Assembly: GCF_000427095.1 (NCBI RefSeq)
Contig: NC_021487.1
Location: 1,990,674 to 2,054,673, forward strand
Length of the DNA: 64,000 nucleotides
Source of the DNA: Chthonomonas calidirosea T49
GTDB taxonomy: Bacteria; Armatimonadota; Chthonomonadetes; Chthonomonadales; Chthonomonadaceae
Direction: 5' to 3'
Position 1 is the first letter of the stretch. The number at the start of each line of letters is the position of its first letter. A program made the translations under genes and the position numbers. This document shows positions 24,146 through 32,170 of this stretch, one piece after another. Below the pieces are notes generated by a model. The model ran no database searches and was not told where the DNA came from. It was given only the letters and a program-made list of their open reading frames with translations.

Positions 24146-25314
24146 AGCACTATCTCCTCAATGGCCTCGACGTTGCGGGCGACGGTTTGTAGAAACAGCG
24201 CAGCATCTACCCCCTGAACAATGCGATGGTCAAAGGTCAAGGAGATATTGGCCACCTGTTTTTCTTCTAGCGTATAGGCCGAGCCAATGAAAAGCACACC
24301 TACCGCTGGGGCCACCAAAACGGGCGTGGCATCGAGAATGTCGTAGGGGCCTAGATAGCTCAAGAGAAAATGCGTTGTCTCTGCAGCCTGGTCCTCCCCG
24401 CCACGTGCCCTTTCAATGCGCTCTTGAGCAACACGTAGGAAGTCGGTAAACGAGAGGGTATCCGCCCTAGGCACCACAGCCGTCACGAGCTCACCCTCCG
24501 GCAGGGCCACTGCAATACCGAGATTGGCATGCCGGTATTCGCGCAAGGTGGCCTCGCTGATGAGAGTAGAGCGGAAACGCGGATGCTCTTTTAGCGCTTG
24601 CGCCACGCAATAGGCAAACGTTTGAAAAGCAGTGGGTTTTAGCGCCTTCTCGGCAGGGTTCTCGCTAAGCTCCTCCTCTGCTCGCAGGCGGTCTACGAAA
24701 CGTCGAATGCGGCCCCACTCTACTACGCGCCTAGCCGAAGCAGGCACTACCGTTTGCTGGCTACGCAGCAGACGGTGAATGAAGGTGCGCTGACGCACGC
24801 TGAGAGGGCGATCGACATAGTCATCTTCCAGAGAGATGTTGCGCGTTTGCGCCGATGGCTGCAGCTGCTTTGCTTGCAAGTAGGCGTCCACATGCTCCGG
24901 CAACAGCTTCCCGGTAGGTGTGGGGATGCGGCGCATCTCCTCTTCAGAAATGCCATGTTCCTTGCAGTAGGCGCGCGTGCGGGGAGGAATCGTCACCGTA
25001 GGGGGTTGTTGTCTTTCCGTCTCTGAGGGCTGAGATAGAGGAGAAGATGTTACCGTCGCCGTGGCGAGCACTTCGATGCGGGCGATGGGAGCCCCGATAG
25101 GCAGCACAGCCCCCTCTTCTGCCAGCCATTCGCGCAAAACACCATCGTAGGGCGACTCCACTTCGAGAGAGGCTTTATCGGTCTCCATCGTGTAGAAAGG
25201 CTCATCTCGCTTCACGACATCGCCCGGCTTCTTATGCAACTTAATGATAACCACTTCTTGCAATCCCTCTCCCATCTGAGGGACATAGACCTCTTCTAGC
25301 GGCATCTTTCTCAA
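24142..25314 (-). CDS. Lipoyl-domain 2-oxo acid dehydrogenase E2-like acyltransferase
   Basis: 390 residues in E2 order: lipoyl domain (METDKASLEVESPYDG, lipoyl-Lys47), a linker, a peripheral-subunit-binding domain (TRAYCKEHGISEEEMRRIP, about residues 109-140) and a CAT-fold catalytic domain. The catalytic motif is normally HxxxDG; here it reads FDHRIVQGVDA, so His363 is kept but the Asp is Gln367. No E1 or E3 gene is in the window. First gene of a coupled operon with prpD and prpB. Either it serves an unusual acyl transfer in that pathway or acts with E1/E3 encoded elsewhere. Confidence 0.85.
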   Translation of the reverse strand: MRKMPLEEVYVPQMGEGLQEVVIIKLHKKPGDVVKRDEPFYTMETDKASLEVESPYDGVLREWLAEEGAVLPIGAPIARIEVLATATVTSSPLSQPSETERQQPPTVTIPPRTRAYCKEHGISEEEMRRIPTPTGKLLPEHVDAYLQAKQLQPSAQTRNISLEDDYVDRPLSVRQRTFIHRLLRSQQTVVPASARRVVEWGRIRRFVDRLRAEEELSENPAEKALKPTAFQTFAYCVAQALKEHPRFRSTLISEATLREYRHANLGIAVALPEGELVTAVVPRADTLSFTDFLRVAQERIERARGGEDQAAETTHFLLSYLGPYDILDATPVLVAPAVGVLFIGSAYTLEEKQVANISLTFDHRIVQGVDAALFLQTVARNVEAIEEIVL

Positions 25315-25436
25315 AAGGCTCCTTTACTGGCTAGCAAGGCCTCATAGAGTGAGGCACAAAGAGTCTTACCTTCTTTACGGCAGCTTCGCAACTTCCTACT
25401 AACAATTTAGCACCTTACACCCCGATTTTCCTCTTT

Positions 25437-25465
25437 TTGCACGTCGAGCGCATTGTAATTATAAA
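25437..25465 (+). promoter_or_regulatory. Probable sigma-70 promoter upstream of unknown gene 25614
   Basis: TTGCAC at 25437-25442, 17-nt spacer, TATAAA at 25460-25465. Predicted start near 25472 leaves about 140 nt of leader. It lies in the divergent gap after the E2 gene. Confidence 0.5.
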
Positions 25466-25613
25466 GCTTACCTCGGAGAATCTTATCTTTTCTTCCTGGC
25501 CTAGTGGAAGCAGAACGATGCAGGCGAACAGGGCGTCTGCGCTCTTTTTGAGCCCGCGCAGTTTAGAGGTACCTGCGCGCGGCACAACGGACAAACAAAA
25601 GGAGAAGAAAGGA

Positions 25614-25988
25614 ATGCACAAACGTTACCCTGTCAAGGTTCGCAGTGCCGAGCTTGCCGGAGCCCACAAAGAGACCGGCAGTACGGGCCTTCAGATTCAG
25701 ATCGCGGTGTACCAAATGAGCGATTCAACCTATGAGATCGAGGTTCGAACGCTCACTGCCCCCAACACTCAAGCGCGCGAGATCGTTGGCTGCCCCATTA
25801 GGGAGTTCACCACAAGGGTTCCGAATTGGCTTTCTGCAGAATACGCCCTGCGCGACATCTTGTGCCACGGAATGGGGTTGAAGGAGGAACAGTTCCGCAA
25901 TATCCTCACGAAGCTCCAATCCGTGCAAGGAGCGCCAGACGTCAAAGGTTGGCGACTGCCCAACAAGCCCATTTTGTACAACCATTAG
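25614..25988 (+). CDS. Protein of unknown function, 124 residues
   Basis: I do not recognise a family. Start ATG 25614 follows GGAGAAGAAAGGA; the frame is open further upstream (to 25437), but that part overlaps the promoter and reads like non-coding sequence. The protein is soluble-looking, with no signal or membrane segment. The beta-rich centre (LQIQIAVYQMSDSTYEIEV) is followed by helices (EYALRDILCHGMGLKEEQF). A degraded second copy lies at 21609-21888, so the gene has been duplicated locally and one copy lost. Confidence 0.65.
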   Translation: MHKRYPVKVRSAELAGAHKETGSTGLQIQIAVYQMSDSTYEIEVRTLTAPNTQAREIVGCPIREFTTRVPNWLSAEYALRDILCHGMGLKEEQFRNILTKLQSVQGAPDVKGWRLPNKPILYNH

Positions 25989-26117
25989 CTTAAAGCCGCC
26001 CCAAGCCGGCCGCATAGGAAGTTGCATCGAACCGGTGTGGGGCGCAAGCCCAAACTAAAAACAGATAGGAGATCAGAACAGACAATGGCATCTACAAAAC
26101 TTAAGGAGAAAATCAGA

Positions 26118-26864
26118 ATGAAACATCTCGCAATTTTCGAACGGGGGTTCACCACCGTCCTATGTGTCGCGGGCATTCTCTCCATGTCCGCCGTATTATC
26201 GGGGGCGACCCCTCCTTCAGAGAATGCAAAGAGCGATTCGGGAACCCCCATCCCGATTACCGGCACCACCGATGTCAAACCGGTACAGATCGAAAAGATC
26301 GCGGTATTTCCATGGACGTTTCAGTGGGGCACAAAAACTTCCCATGAGACCGCTCAGAACTTCCTCCACAAGCTGCTCAATAAGATGGGTATTGAAGAGA
26401 TACCGGAAGCGCGCGTCACGGCCGCTTGGCTGCAAGTCAACAATAATGAGGAGTACGAGCCAAAGTTTGATTTTATGCCCACTCCGGCTTCCATGCTGCG
26501 CGTGGGTATGGCCTTAGGAGCAGACTGGGTAATGGTACCTATGGCGTCCTGGCATTCACGCAGTATTTGGGTGGGTTTGGGACCAAAAACCAAGTCCACC
26601 TGCACGGTGAGCTTCCGCATTATAGACGTAAAAAATCGGACGGTTGCTCTCGACGTTCATGATCTATCCATGGACGATACGGCTAAAGAGGATGTGCTGA
26701 AGGCTCTGGGAACCTTCTTCATCAGTTCGCTTTTCACCGTGGTGAGCGGTGGCCCTAAAACGCCGCACGAGCAGCGCGCCGTAGAACTGGCCATTGCGAA
26801 AGCGCTTGAGCCGTGGATTGTGCAGCATCGGCAGATAGAAAAGATCGATCCGAACGCAAAATAG
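26118..26864 (+). CDS. Exported protein of unknown function with CsgG/LpoB-like features
   Basis: 248 residues from ATG 26118, chosen because AAGGAG at 26103-26108 is well spaced and the protein then opens with a signal peptide (FTTVLCVAGILSMSAVLSGA). The mature part has KIAVFPWTFQWG, then ALGADWVMVPMAS, then TVSFRIIDVKNRTV, the order seen in periplasmic CsgG/LpoB-type domains. That likeness is by eye and weak. No lipobox Cys is evident. A palindrome at 26886-26909 follows the stop. Confidence 0.7.
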   Translation: MKHLAIFERGFTTVLCVAGILSMSAVLSGATPPSENAKSDSGTPIPITGTTDVKPVQIEKIAVFPWTFQWGTKTSHETAQNFLHKLLNKMGIEEIPEARVTAAWLQVNNNEEYEPKFDFMPTPASMLRVGMALGADWVMVPMASWHSRSIWVGLGPKTKSTCTVSFRIIDVKNRTVALDVHDLSMDDTAKEDVLKALGTFFISSLFTVVSGGPKTPHEQRAVELAIAKALEPWIVQHRQIEKIDPNAK

Positions 26865-26883
26865 AACGGTCTACCCAACTACG

Positions 26884-26910
26884 GTAGGGGCGAGATGTAT
26901 CTCGCCCCTT
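26884..26910 (+). repeat. Palindromic repeat / possible terminator after gene 26118
   Basis: AGGGGCGAGA (26886-26895), loop TGTA, TCTCGCCCCT (26900-26909) form a perfect 10-bp hairpin preceded by GT. The GTAGGGGCG...CGCCCCT outline resembles the palindromes at 17981-18008 and 39986-40012. No U tract follows, so it is better viewed as a dispersed palindrome than a classic terminator. Confidence 0.6.
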
Positions 26911-27078
26911 ATCCTTAGGGAAACACACCCGCACCAGGCACCAATGTGGGTTGAAACTCACACACAGCTGCCAGGAGACAGGCTGGCTTTGTTGCGCTTC
27001 GCCCGCTCTTAAGGGTATGCTAAATAATAGAGAAAGAGAAAAGTTCTATTTTGGGATAGAGAGGAGAGAGCCGTTACG

Positions 27079-28551
27079 GTGAAGAAGACGTTGTTCCTGA
27101 ACCCCCCCTCTTTTGAGGGGTTCGACGGCGGTGCTGGTTCACGATATCAAGCCAAACGCGAGATCACCTCGTTTTGGTACCCAACCTGGCTAGCTCAACC
27201 GGCCGCTCTTGTGCCCGGCAGCAAGCTTATTGATGCGCCTCCTCACGGTATTACGGTGGAAGATGTGCTGAAGATCGCCAAGGATTACGAGCTTGTCATT
27301 ATGCACACCAGCACACCCTCCTTGCCTAACGACGTGGAGTGCGCCCGCCGTATGAAAGAACAAAACCCCAACCTCAAGGTCGGCTTCATCGGCGCCCATG
27401 TGGCTGTGCTACCAGAACAGACCCTTCGAGAAAACCCTGTGATCGACTTCGTGTGCCGACATGAGTTCGACTTTACCTGCCTTGAACTGGCTCAGGGCAA
27501 ACCTTGGGAGGAGATAAAAGGGCTCTCTTGGCGTGAGCCGGACGGCACACTTCGCCGTACACCCGACCGCGAGCTGATAGAGGACTGGGACAAGATGCCC
27601 TCCGTCTTCCCCGTCTACGCGGAAAACCTCGATATCACCAAATATTTTATCGGCTACCTCCTCCATCCTTACATCTCATTCTATACCGGTCGCGGTTGCC
27701 CAGCCAAGTGTACCTTCTGCCTCTGGCCGCAAACCATTGGTGGTCATAAATACCGTGCGAAAAGTCCCGAAGTTGTGGGACGTGAGATGGAGATGGCCAA
27801 AGCGATTTGGGGCAGCAAGGTGCGCGAATACATGTTTGACGACGACACCTTTACCATAGACCGTGCGCGTGCCGTGGAGATCAGCAAGCACATGAAGCGG
27901 CTCAAGCTCACATGGAGTTGCAACGCTCGCGCCCATGTGGACTATGATACTCTCAAACAGCTTCGAGATAATGGGCTGCGCCTCCTGTTAGTGGGCTTTG
28001 AAAGCGGCAATCAGCAGATTCTCAACCGCATCAAAAAGGGCATCAAGCTAGAGATGGCCCGCGAATTCATGAAGAACTGCAAAAAGCTGGGTATTAAGGT
28101 TCATGGCACCTTCATCATCGGGCTTCCCATAGAGACCAAAGAGACCGTGGAGGAGACCATTCGTTTCGCCAAAGAGCTCGATCCCCACACCATTCAGGTC
28201 TCTATCGCAGCGCCCTACCCCGGCACCGAGCTTTACGACCAAGCCATCGCCAACGGCTGGATCGCGCGAGATAGCCTGGTGGCTGGCTCCGGCATCCAGG
28301 TGGCCACTCTTCAGTACGAAACGATGTCCGCCGCAGAGATCGAAGATGCCGTTGAGCGCATGTATCGCCAGTTCTACTTCCGTCCCGGCCCCATCGCGCG
28401 CATCGTGGCCGAAATGCTTACCGATCGGCAGATGTTTGTGCGCCGCCTACGAGAGGGGCGCGAGTTCTTCAACTACCTGAAAGAGCGTAAAGAACAGGTG
28501 CGGCAACGCGAGCGTGAAACGAAGTCCACACCCTCTGCCTCTCAAGCCTAA
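27079..28551 (+). CDS. hpnJ: Radical SAM protein HpnJ (hopanoid cyclitol-ether forming)
   Basis: 490 residues. An N-terminal B12-binding-like domain (LFLNPPSFEGFDGG) and a radical SAM core with GRGCPAKCTFCLW, the CxxxCxxC that binds a 4Fe-4S cluster near residues 214-221. The NPPSFEGFDGGAGSRYQ opening and the IDFVCRHEFDFTCLELAQG block are typical of HpnJ. In Burkholderia HpnJ is needed to convert bacteriohopanetetrol glucosamine to the cyclitol ether. GTG start. The hpnK gene follows 23 nt downstream, which supports the name. Confidence 0.9.
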   Translation: MKKTLFLNPPSFEGFDGGAGSRYQAKREITSFWYPTWLAQPAALVPGSKLIDAPPHGITVEDVLKIAKDYELVIMHTSTPSLPNDVECARRMKEQNPNLKVGFIGAHVAVLPEQTLRENPVIDFVCRHEFDFTCLELAQGKPWEEIKGLSWREPDGTLRRTPDRELIEDWDKMPSVFPVYAENLDITKYFIGYLLHPYISFYTGRGCPAKCTFCLWPQTIGGHKYRAKSPEVVGREMEMAKAIWGSKVREYMFDDDTFTIDRARAVEISKHMKRLKLTWSCNARAHVDYDTLKQLRDNGLRLLLVGFESGNQQILNRIKKGIKLEMAREFMKNCKKLGIKVHGTFIIGLPIETKETVEETIRFAKELDPHTIQVSIAAPYPGTELYDQAIANGWIARDSLVAGSGIQVATLQYETMSAAEIEDAVERMYRQFYFRPGPIARIVAEMLTDRQMFVRRLREGREFFNYLKERKEQVRQRERETKSTPSASQA

Positions 28552-28574
28552 ATGTCGCCCATCCGGGGCTCTTG

Positions 28575-29504
28575 ATGCAACGTTTTCTTATTCTTAACGC
28601 CGATGATTTCGGCTTAAGCCCTCGGGTAAACGACGCTGTATTGCGTGCCCATACGCAGGGGGTTCTTACCAGCGCTAGCCTCATGGTGACCGAGCCGGGT
28701 TTTCACGAGGCGCTTCAAATAGCCCAAACTCATCCTACTCTGGGCGTAGGGCTGCATATTGTGGTCTCTTGCGATCATGCGCTGCTGCCCCCCAAATCTA
28801 TCCCGCACATCGTTAACTCCAACGGACGCTTTGGAGCCGACCCTCTTCGCGTTGGTCTGCGCTATGCCCTCTCGAAGGCCGCTCAGAAAGAGCTTTACCA
28901 TGAAATGGAGGCGCAGTTCGCTCGCTTCGCCGCCACCGGGCTGCCTTGGTCGCATGTGGATGGACACCAGCATATGCATCTTCACCCGGCTGTTCTCGAC
29001 CCCTTTCTCGCCCTATGTCGCGCCTACAACATCTATCGCATTCGCCTGCCCTTTGAAGAGTTCTTCGCCCATTGGCGCAACGGCGGCGACCACGTAAACC
29101 TTAATATCGGAGCCGCCCTCTTCCTAAGGCTTCTGCGACGTCGTGCCCTCCGCATTCTTCATGCGGTTCTTGCCGATAATGATCGGCAGCCGTCGTTCTT
29201 TTACTGTGATCGCGTCTACGGCCAACTGCAAAGCGGTAACATGCATCTCAACTATGTGGTGAAGCTTTTACAACGGCTTGAGGGCGCCACCAACGAAATC
29301 TACTTTCATCCAGGCACCGACTATGCTAAAAAGCTGCCCAAGGAGCTGCAACCGCCTTCAGTAGAGGATGTGGAGCTGCACGCGCTGCTGCACCCAAGTG
29401 TGCGTACACAGATCGCCGTGTTAGAGCTCCAAACGGGCACCTACATTGAGGCCGAGCAGTTTGCTAGTCGAAAGGCGATCGCCAATACAACGATAAAAAG
29501 CTGA
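28575..29504 (+). CDS. hpnK: HpnK, YdjC/ChbG-type deacetylase for hopanoid glycosides
   Basis: 309 residues from ATG 28575 (a TTG 3 nt upstream is also open). LILNADDFGLSPRVNDAVL holds the metal-binding Asp pair, LGVGLHIVVS and WSHVDGHQHMHLHPAVLDP supply the His ligands of the YdjC fold. HpnK removes the N-acetyl group from GlcNAc-bacteriohopanetetrol before HpnJ acts. The pairing with hpnJ makes this role more likely than chitobiose use. HpnH, HpnI and squalene-hopene cyclase are not in the window. Confidence 0.88.
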   Translation: MQRFLILNADDFGLSPRVNDAVLRAHTQGVLTSASLMVTEPGFHEALQIAQTHPTLGVGLHIVVSCDHALLPPKSIPHIVNSNGRFGADPLRVGLRYALSKAAQKELYHEMEAQFARFAATGLPWSHVDGHQHMHLHPAVLDPFLALCRAYNIYRIRLPFEEFFAHWRNGGDHVNLNIGAALFLRLLRRRALRILHAVLADNDRQPSFFYCDRVYGQLQSGNMHLNYVVKLLQRLEGATNEIYFHPGTDYAKKLPKELQPPSVEDVELHALLHPSVRTQIAVLELQTGTYIEAEQFASRKAIANTTIKS

Positions 29505-29576
29505 ACAATCCGGTACCCCCTACGTCTAAAGGTACAGAAACAACGCATAGGCATTGGAAACGGGAGTGAACCGGTA

Positions 29577-30182
29577 ATGACGGCAGTGGGGAGTGTTATG
29601 CACGCAGATACGGCGCTGGTACAGCGCGCAAAGGCCAACGACCGAGCCGCCTTCAACGAGATCGTCCTGCGCTATAAGGATAAGGTCTACAACTACATCT
29701 ATCGTATGGTGCGTCATGCAACGGATGCGGAAGACCTTACCCAGGAAACCTTTGTGCGCGCCTATCTCAGCTTACACTCCTTCCAAAGCCGAGCAAGTCT
29801 TAACACCTGGCTCTTTCGCATTGCCACCAACCTCTGTATTGATCATTGCCGCCGTGCGAAGCGTACTCAAGGGTTGGTAACTTCGCTTTCTCCTGACAAC
29901 GAAGAGGAAGAAGAGGGCCCTCAGCGCGACGTTCCCGATGCAACCTTCGATCCGCAACGTCTTTTGTTGAATAAAGAGCTAGGCGAAAAGTTGGAGAAAG
30001 CGCTTCAGGAGCTGCCGGAAAAGCTACGCATGGTGGTGCTGCTCTACGATGTAGAAGGGCTCTCCTACGAAGAGATCGCCGCGATTGCCGGCTGCCCGTT
30101 AGGCACGATAAAGTCTCGACTTTTCAACGCTCGTGCTGCGCTTCGGCGAAAGCTGGAGCCTTATTTGAACATAACAGTATAG
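29577..30182 (+). CDS. ECF sigma factor, second module
   Basis: 201 residues (180+ if ATG 29598, preceded by GGGGAG, is used). Region 2: DAEDLTQETFVRAYLSLHSF; region 4: EKLRMVVLLYDVEGLSYEEI followed by the DNA-binding helix CPLGTIKSRLFNARAALRR. It is RpoE/SigW-like. An acidic linker (NEEEEEGPQRD) separates the two. It heads a three-gene unit with a zinc anti-sigma and an RseB-like periplasmic protein, the arrangement expected for an envelope-stress sensor. Confidence 0.93.
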   Translation: MTAVGSVMHADTALVQRAKANDRAAFNEIVLRYKDKVYNYIYRMVRHATDAEDLTQETFVRAYLSLHSFQSRASLNTWLFRIATNLCIDHCRRAKRTQGLVTSLSPDNEEEEEGPQRDVPDATFDPQRLLLNKELGEKLEKALQELPEKLRMVVLLYDVEGLSYEEIAAIAGCPLGTIKSRLFNARAALRRKLEPYLNITV

Positions 30183-30227
30183 AATTGGGTAAGATCGATT
30201 TGGGTATAGGATGGGGGATCGAACGAA

Positions 30228-30800
30228 ATGAATAGACCTTTTGCTAGTGGGAATCATCGAGATTGTGAACGGATTCAGGGACTTTTATCGGATTATACCG
30301 ATGGAATCCTCTCAGCCCGCCAAACCTGGGAGGTAGAGTGCCATCTGGCCGATTGTCGTGAGTGTGCGGCGCAGGCACAACAGATGAAAGCCTTGGTAGG
30401 GGCGCTGCGTTCGGCAGAACGTCATAGCACACCTGACGATTTTATGCGGAAACTGCATGCCCAGCTCGATGCACTCGGCCCCGTGCCCCAAACTCAGCGC
30501 TCCGCGTTGGCACATTGGCGTGATGGGTGGCAGGCATTATGCAGCGCCTTCAGCCTGCGCCGAGTCTCCGTTGTGGGAGCCGGGCTGGCCGCGGTGGGGC
30601 TTCTGGTGTTCTTTATGGTGGGGCGGCCCACCTCCACATCCTCGTCTAACACCATGGCTACCACCAATACGGCAGCGCATCTACAACAGGCATTAGAACG
30701 CCATGTAGCTACCGCTGCCAGCGACCCGCTAGATGATCCTACAGCCGAGCGTCTTGCAGCCCCACTTAGCTTGGATAGCGAAGGGAACGGTTCGGAGTAG
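30228..30800 (+). CDS. Anti-sigma factor with zf-HC2 domain and one membrane span
   Basis: 190 residues. Zinc ligands Cys13, His39, Cys43 and Cys46 (CHLADCREC) form the cytoplasmic ZAS domain that clamps the sigma factor. One span, VVGAGLAAVGLLVFFMVG (about residues 107-126), leads to a short periplasmic tail. It begins 45 nt after the ECF gene and ends 5 nt before the RseB-like gene. Confidence 0.9.
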   Translation: MNRPFASGNHRDCERIQGLLSDYTDGILSARQTWEVECHLADCRECAAQAQQMKALVGALRSAERHSTPDDFMRKLHAQLDALGPVPQTQRSALAHWRDGWQALCSAFSLRRVSVVGAGLAAVGLLVFFMVGRPTSTSSSNTMATTNTAAHLQQALERHVATAASDPLDDPTAERLAAPLSLDSEGNGSE

Positions 30801-30805
30801 CGACG

Positions 30806-31993
30806 ATGGCTATCCCCCATACACATCCACAGAACCGTTCGGGGAGCGGGCCGCTGAGTCCGCTCCCCTCAGCAAAGGGCGCCCGTTGGCTCTGTCGTAG
30901 AGGGTTTGTGCTGGTCGTTCTAGCCCTTCTTGGCAGCCCTCTGTTTTTCTATAGGCCGGCCACAGCGCAAAAGCCCTACCGCGTTCCGCAATACCGCCGC
31001 CCAAAAGCCAGCCCACCCCGCTTTCGGCCTTCTGTTAAGCCATCGCGCCAGGTAGATCAACAAGCTATTGCGCTCCTAAAGCAGATGTTTCACCCAAGCG
31101 CCCCCTATTCCGGCTTGCAGCGAACGCAGATCGGCGACAGATACTCTGAACAGCAGATTTGGGCCGATACGCATGGGCGCATACGCATACAATATCTCGC
31201 CCCACCTCAGTTTGCCGGCGACATCATGCTCATTCTACCAGGGCATTTCTTCGACTATCACGCTCGTGAGCATCGCCTCGATGTGGCGACTTTGCCGACA
31301 AATCAGGAACAGAAGGAGATACGCCAACTGGTACAAGGCATTCGCAGCGGTCGCCTGCAGGCCGTGGTGACTGGAGAGGAGAACGTCGCCGGACGCGATT
31401 GTGCCATCGTCACCATCTTGGAAAATGTGCCTGGACAACCGATGGGAATCCCCCAACGCAAATTCTGGATTGATCGCCAAACAGGTATTGTGTTGCGCAA
31501 GGAGGTTTGGAACGCGCGTGGAATGATCTCGGCCACCTATATGGTGAATATTGCTATTGGGGAGGAAGCGGGCGTAACCCCACAGATGTTTTCGCCCTCG
31601 AGTTTGCCTCGCGTGGCCGACGTGAAGCCGCTGTTCCCCTCCGAACGTCCGCAGTTTCCCAGCATCGAGGCGGCGCAGCCTCATGTGCCCTTCCCCATCC
31701 TTAGGCCCACCCAGCTGCCGGAAGGCTACGTGCTAAGCGGCATATGGCTTTCCGACACTCCGAATAACCCTAGCGTGGTGTTGCGCTACAGTCGGGGCCT
31801 CAACTACTTCAGCCTTACCGAGCGACGCGTGCTGCGCCCCAACCCACGAGCGCGCTACGGCCCACCTGCCGTTTTACGTGGTATGGAGGCACGCTGGCTT
31901 CAACGTGCCCCCGATGGCAGCGCCATCGCCATAATCTACATCGGTCATCTTACTCCTAGCGAGTTCGCTATCGTTGCTAACTCCTTACAGTAA
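30806..31993 (+). CDS. RseB/MucB-like periplasmic regulator of the sigma/anti-sigma pair
   Basis: 395 residues. Signal segment (FVLVVLALLGSPLFFY), then a LolA/RseB-like beta domain: IRIQYLAPPQFAGDIMLILP and GRDCAIVTILENV, with FWIDRQTGIVLRKEVWNARG, the half-barrel hairpin shared by MucB/RseB and outer-membrane lipoprotein-sorting proteins. A C-terminal domain (LPEGYVLSGIWLSD) resembles the MucB C-terminal region. By analogy it binds the anti-sigma tail and senses lipoprotein or LPS intermediates. ATG is 5 nt after the anti-sigma stop. Confidence 0.8.
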   Translation: MAIPHTHPQNRSGSGPLSPLPSAKGARWLCRRGFVLVVLALLGSPLFFYRPATAQKPYRVPQYRRPKASPPRFRPSVKPSRQVDQQAIALLKQMFHPSAPYSGLQRTQIGDRYSEQQIWADTHGRIRIQYLAPPQFAGDIMLILPGHFFDYHAREHRLDVATLPTNQEQKEIRQLVQGIRSGRLQAVVTGEENVAGRDCAIVTILENVPGQPMGIPQRKFWIDRQTGIVLRKEVWNARGMISATYMVNIAIGEEAGVTPQMFSPSSLPRVADVKPLFPSERPQFPSIEAAQPHVPFPILRPTQLPEGYVLSGIWLSDTPNNPSVVLRYSRGLNYFSLTERRVLRPNPRARYGPPAVLRGMEARWLQRAPDGSAIAIIYIGHLTPSEFAIVANSLQ

Positions 31994-32039
31994 GCTGTTC
32001 TTCCTCCTTGCCCCTTCCCTAAGAGGTGAGGCCAGAGAA

Positions 32040-32070
32040 GAGAGAGATTCTCGCCTCTCGCATCTCTCTC
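32040..32070 (+). terminator. Probable terminator after the second ECF module
   Basis: GAGAGAGAT (32040-32048) pairs with ATCTCTCTC (32062-32070) around a 13-nt loop; CTCGCTCCTTTCATTCTT follows. The hairpin is 47 nt after the RseB-like stop. Confidence 0.5.
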
Positions 32071-32170
32071 CTCGCTCCTTTCATTCTTCTGCCCAATTCG
32101 GAATTTTGATATCTGCAGGAAAGATTGGGGTGTAAGAAAAATATAATTTGTCATCGAGGGAGGAGATCTT

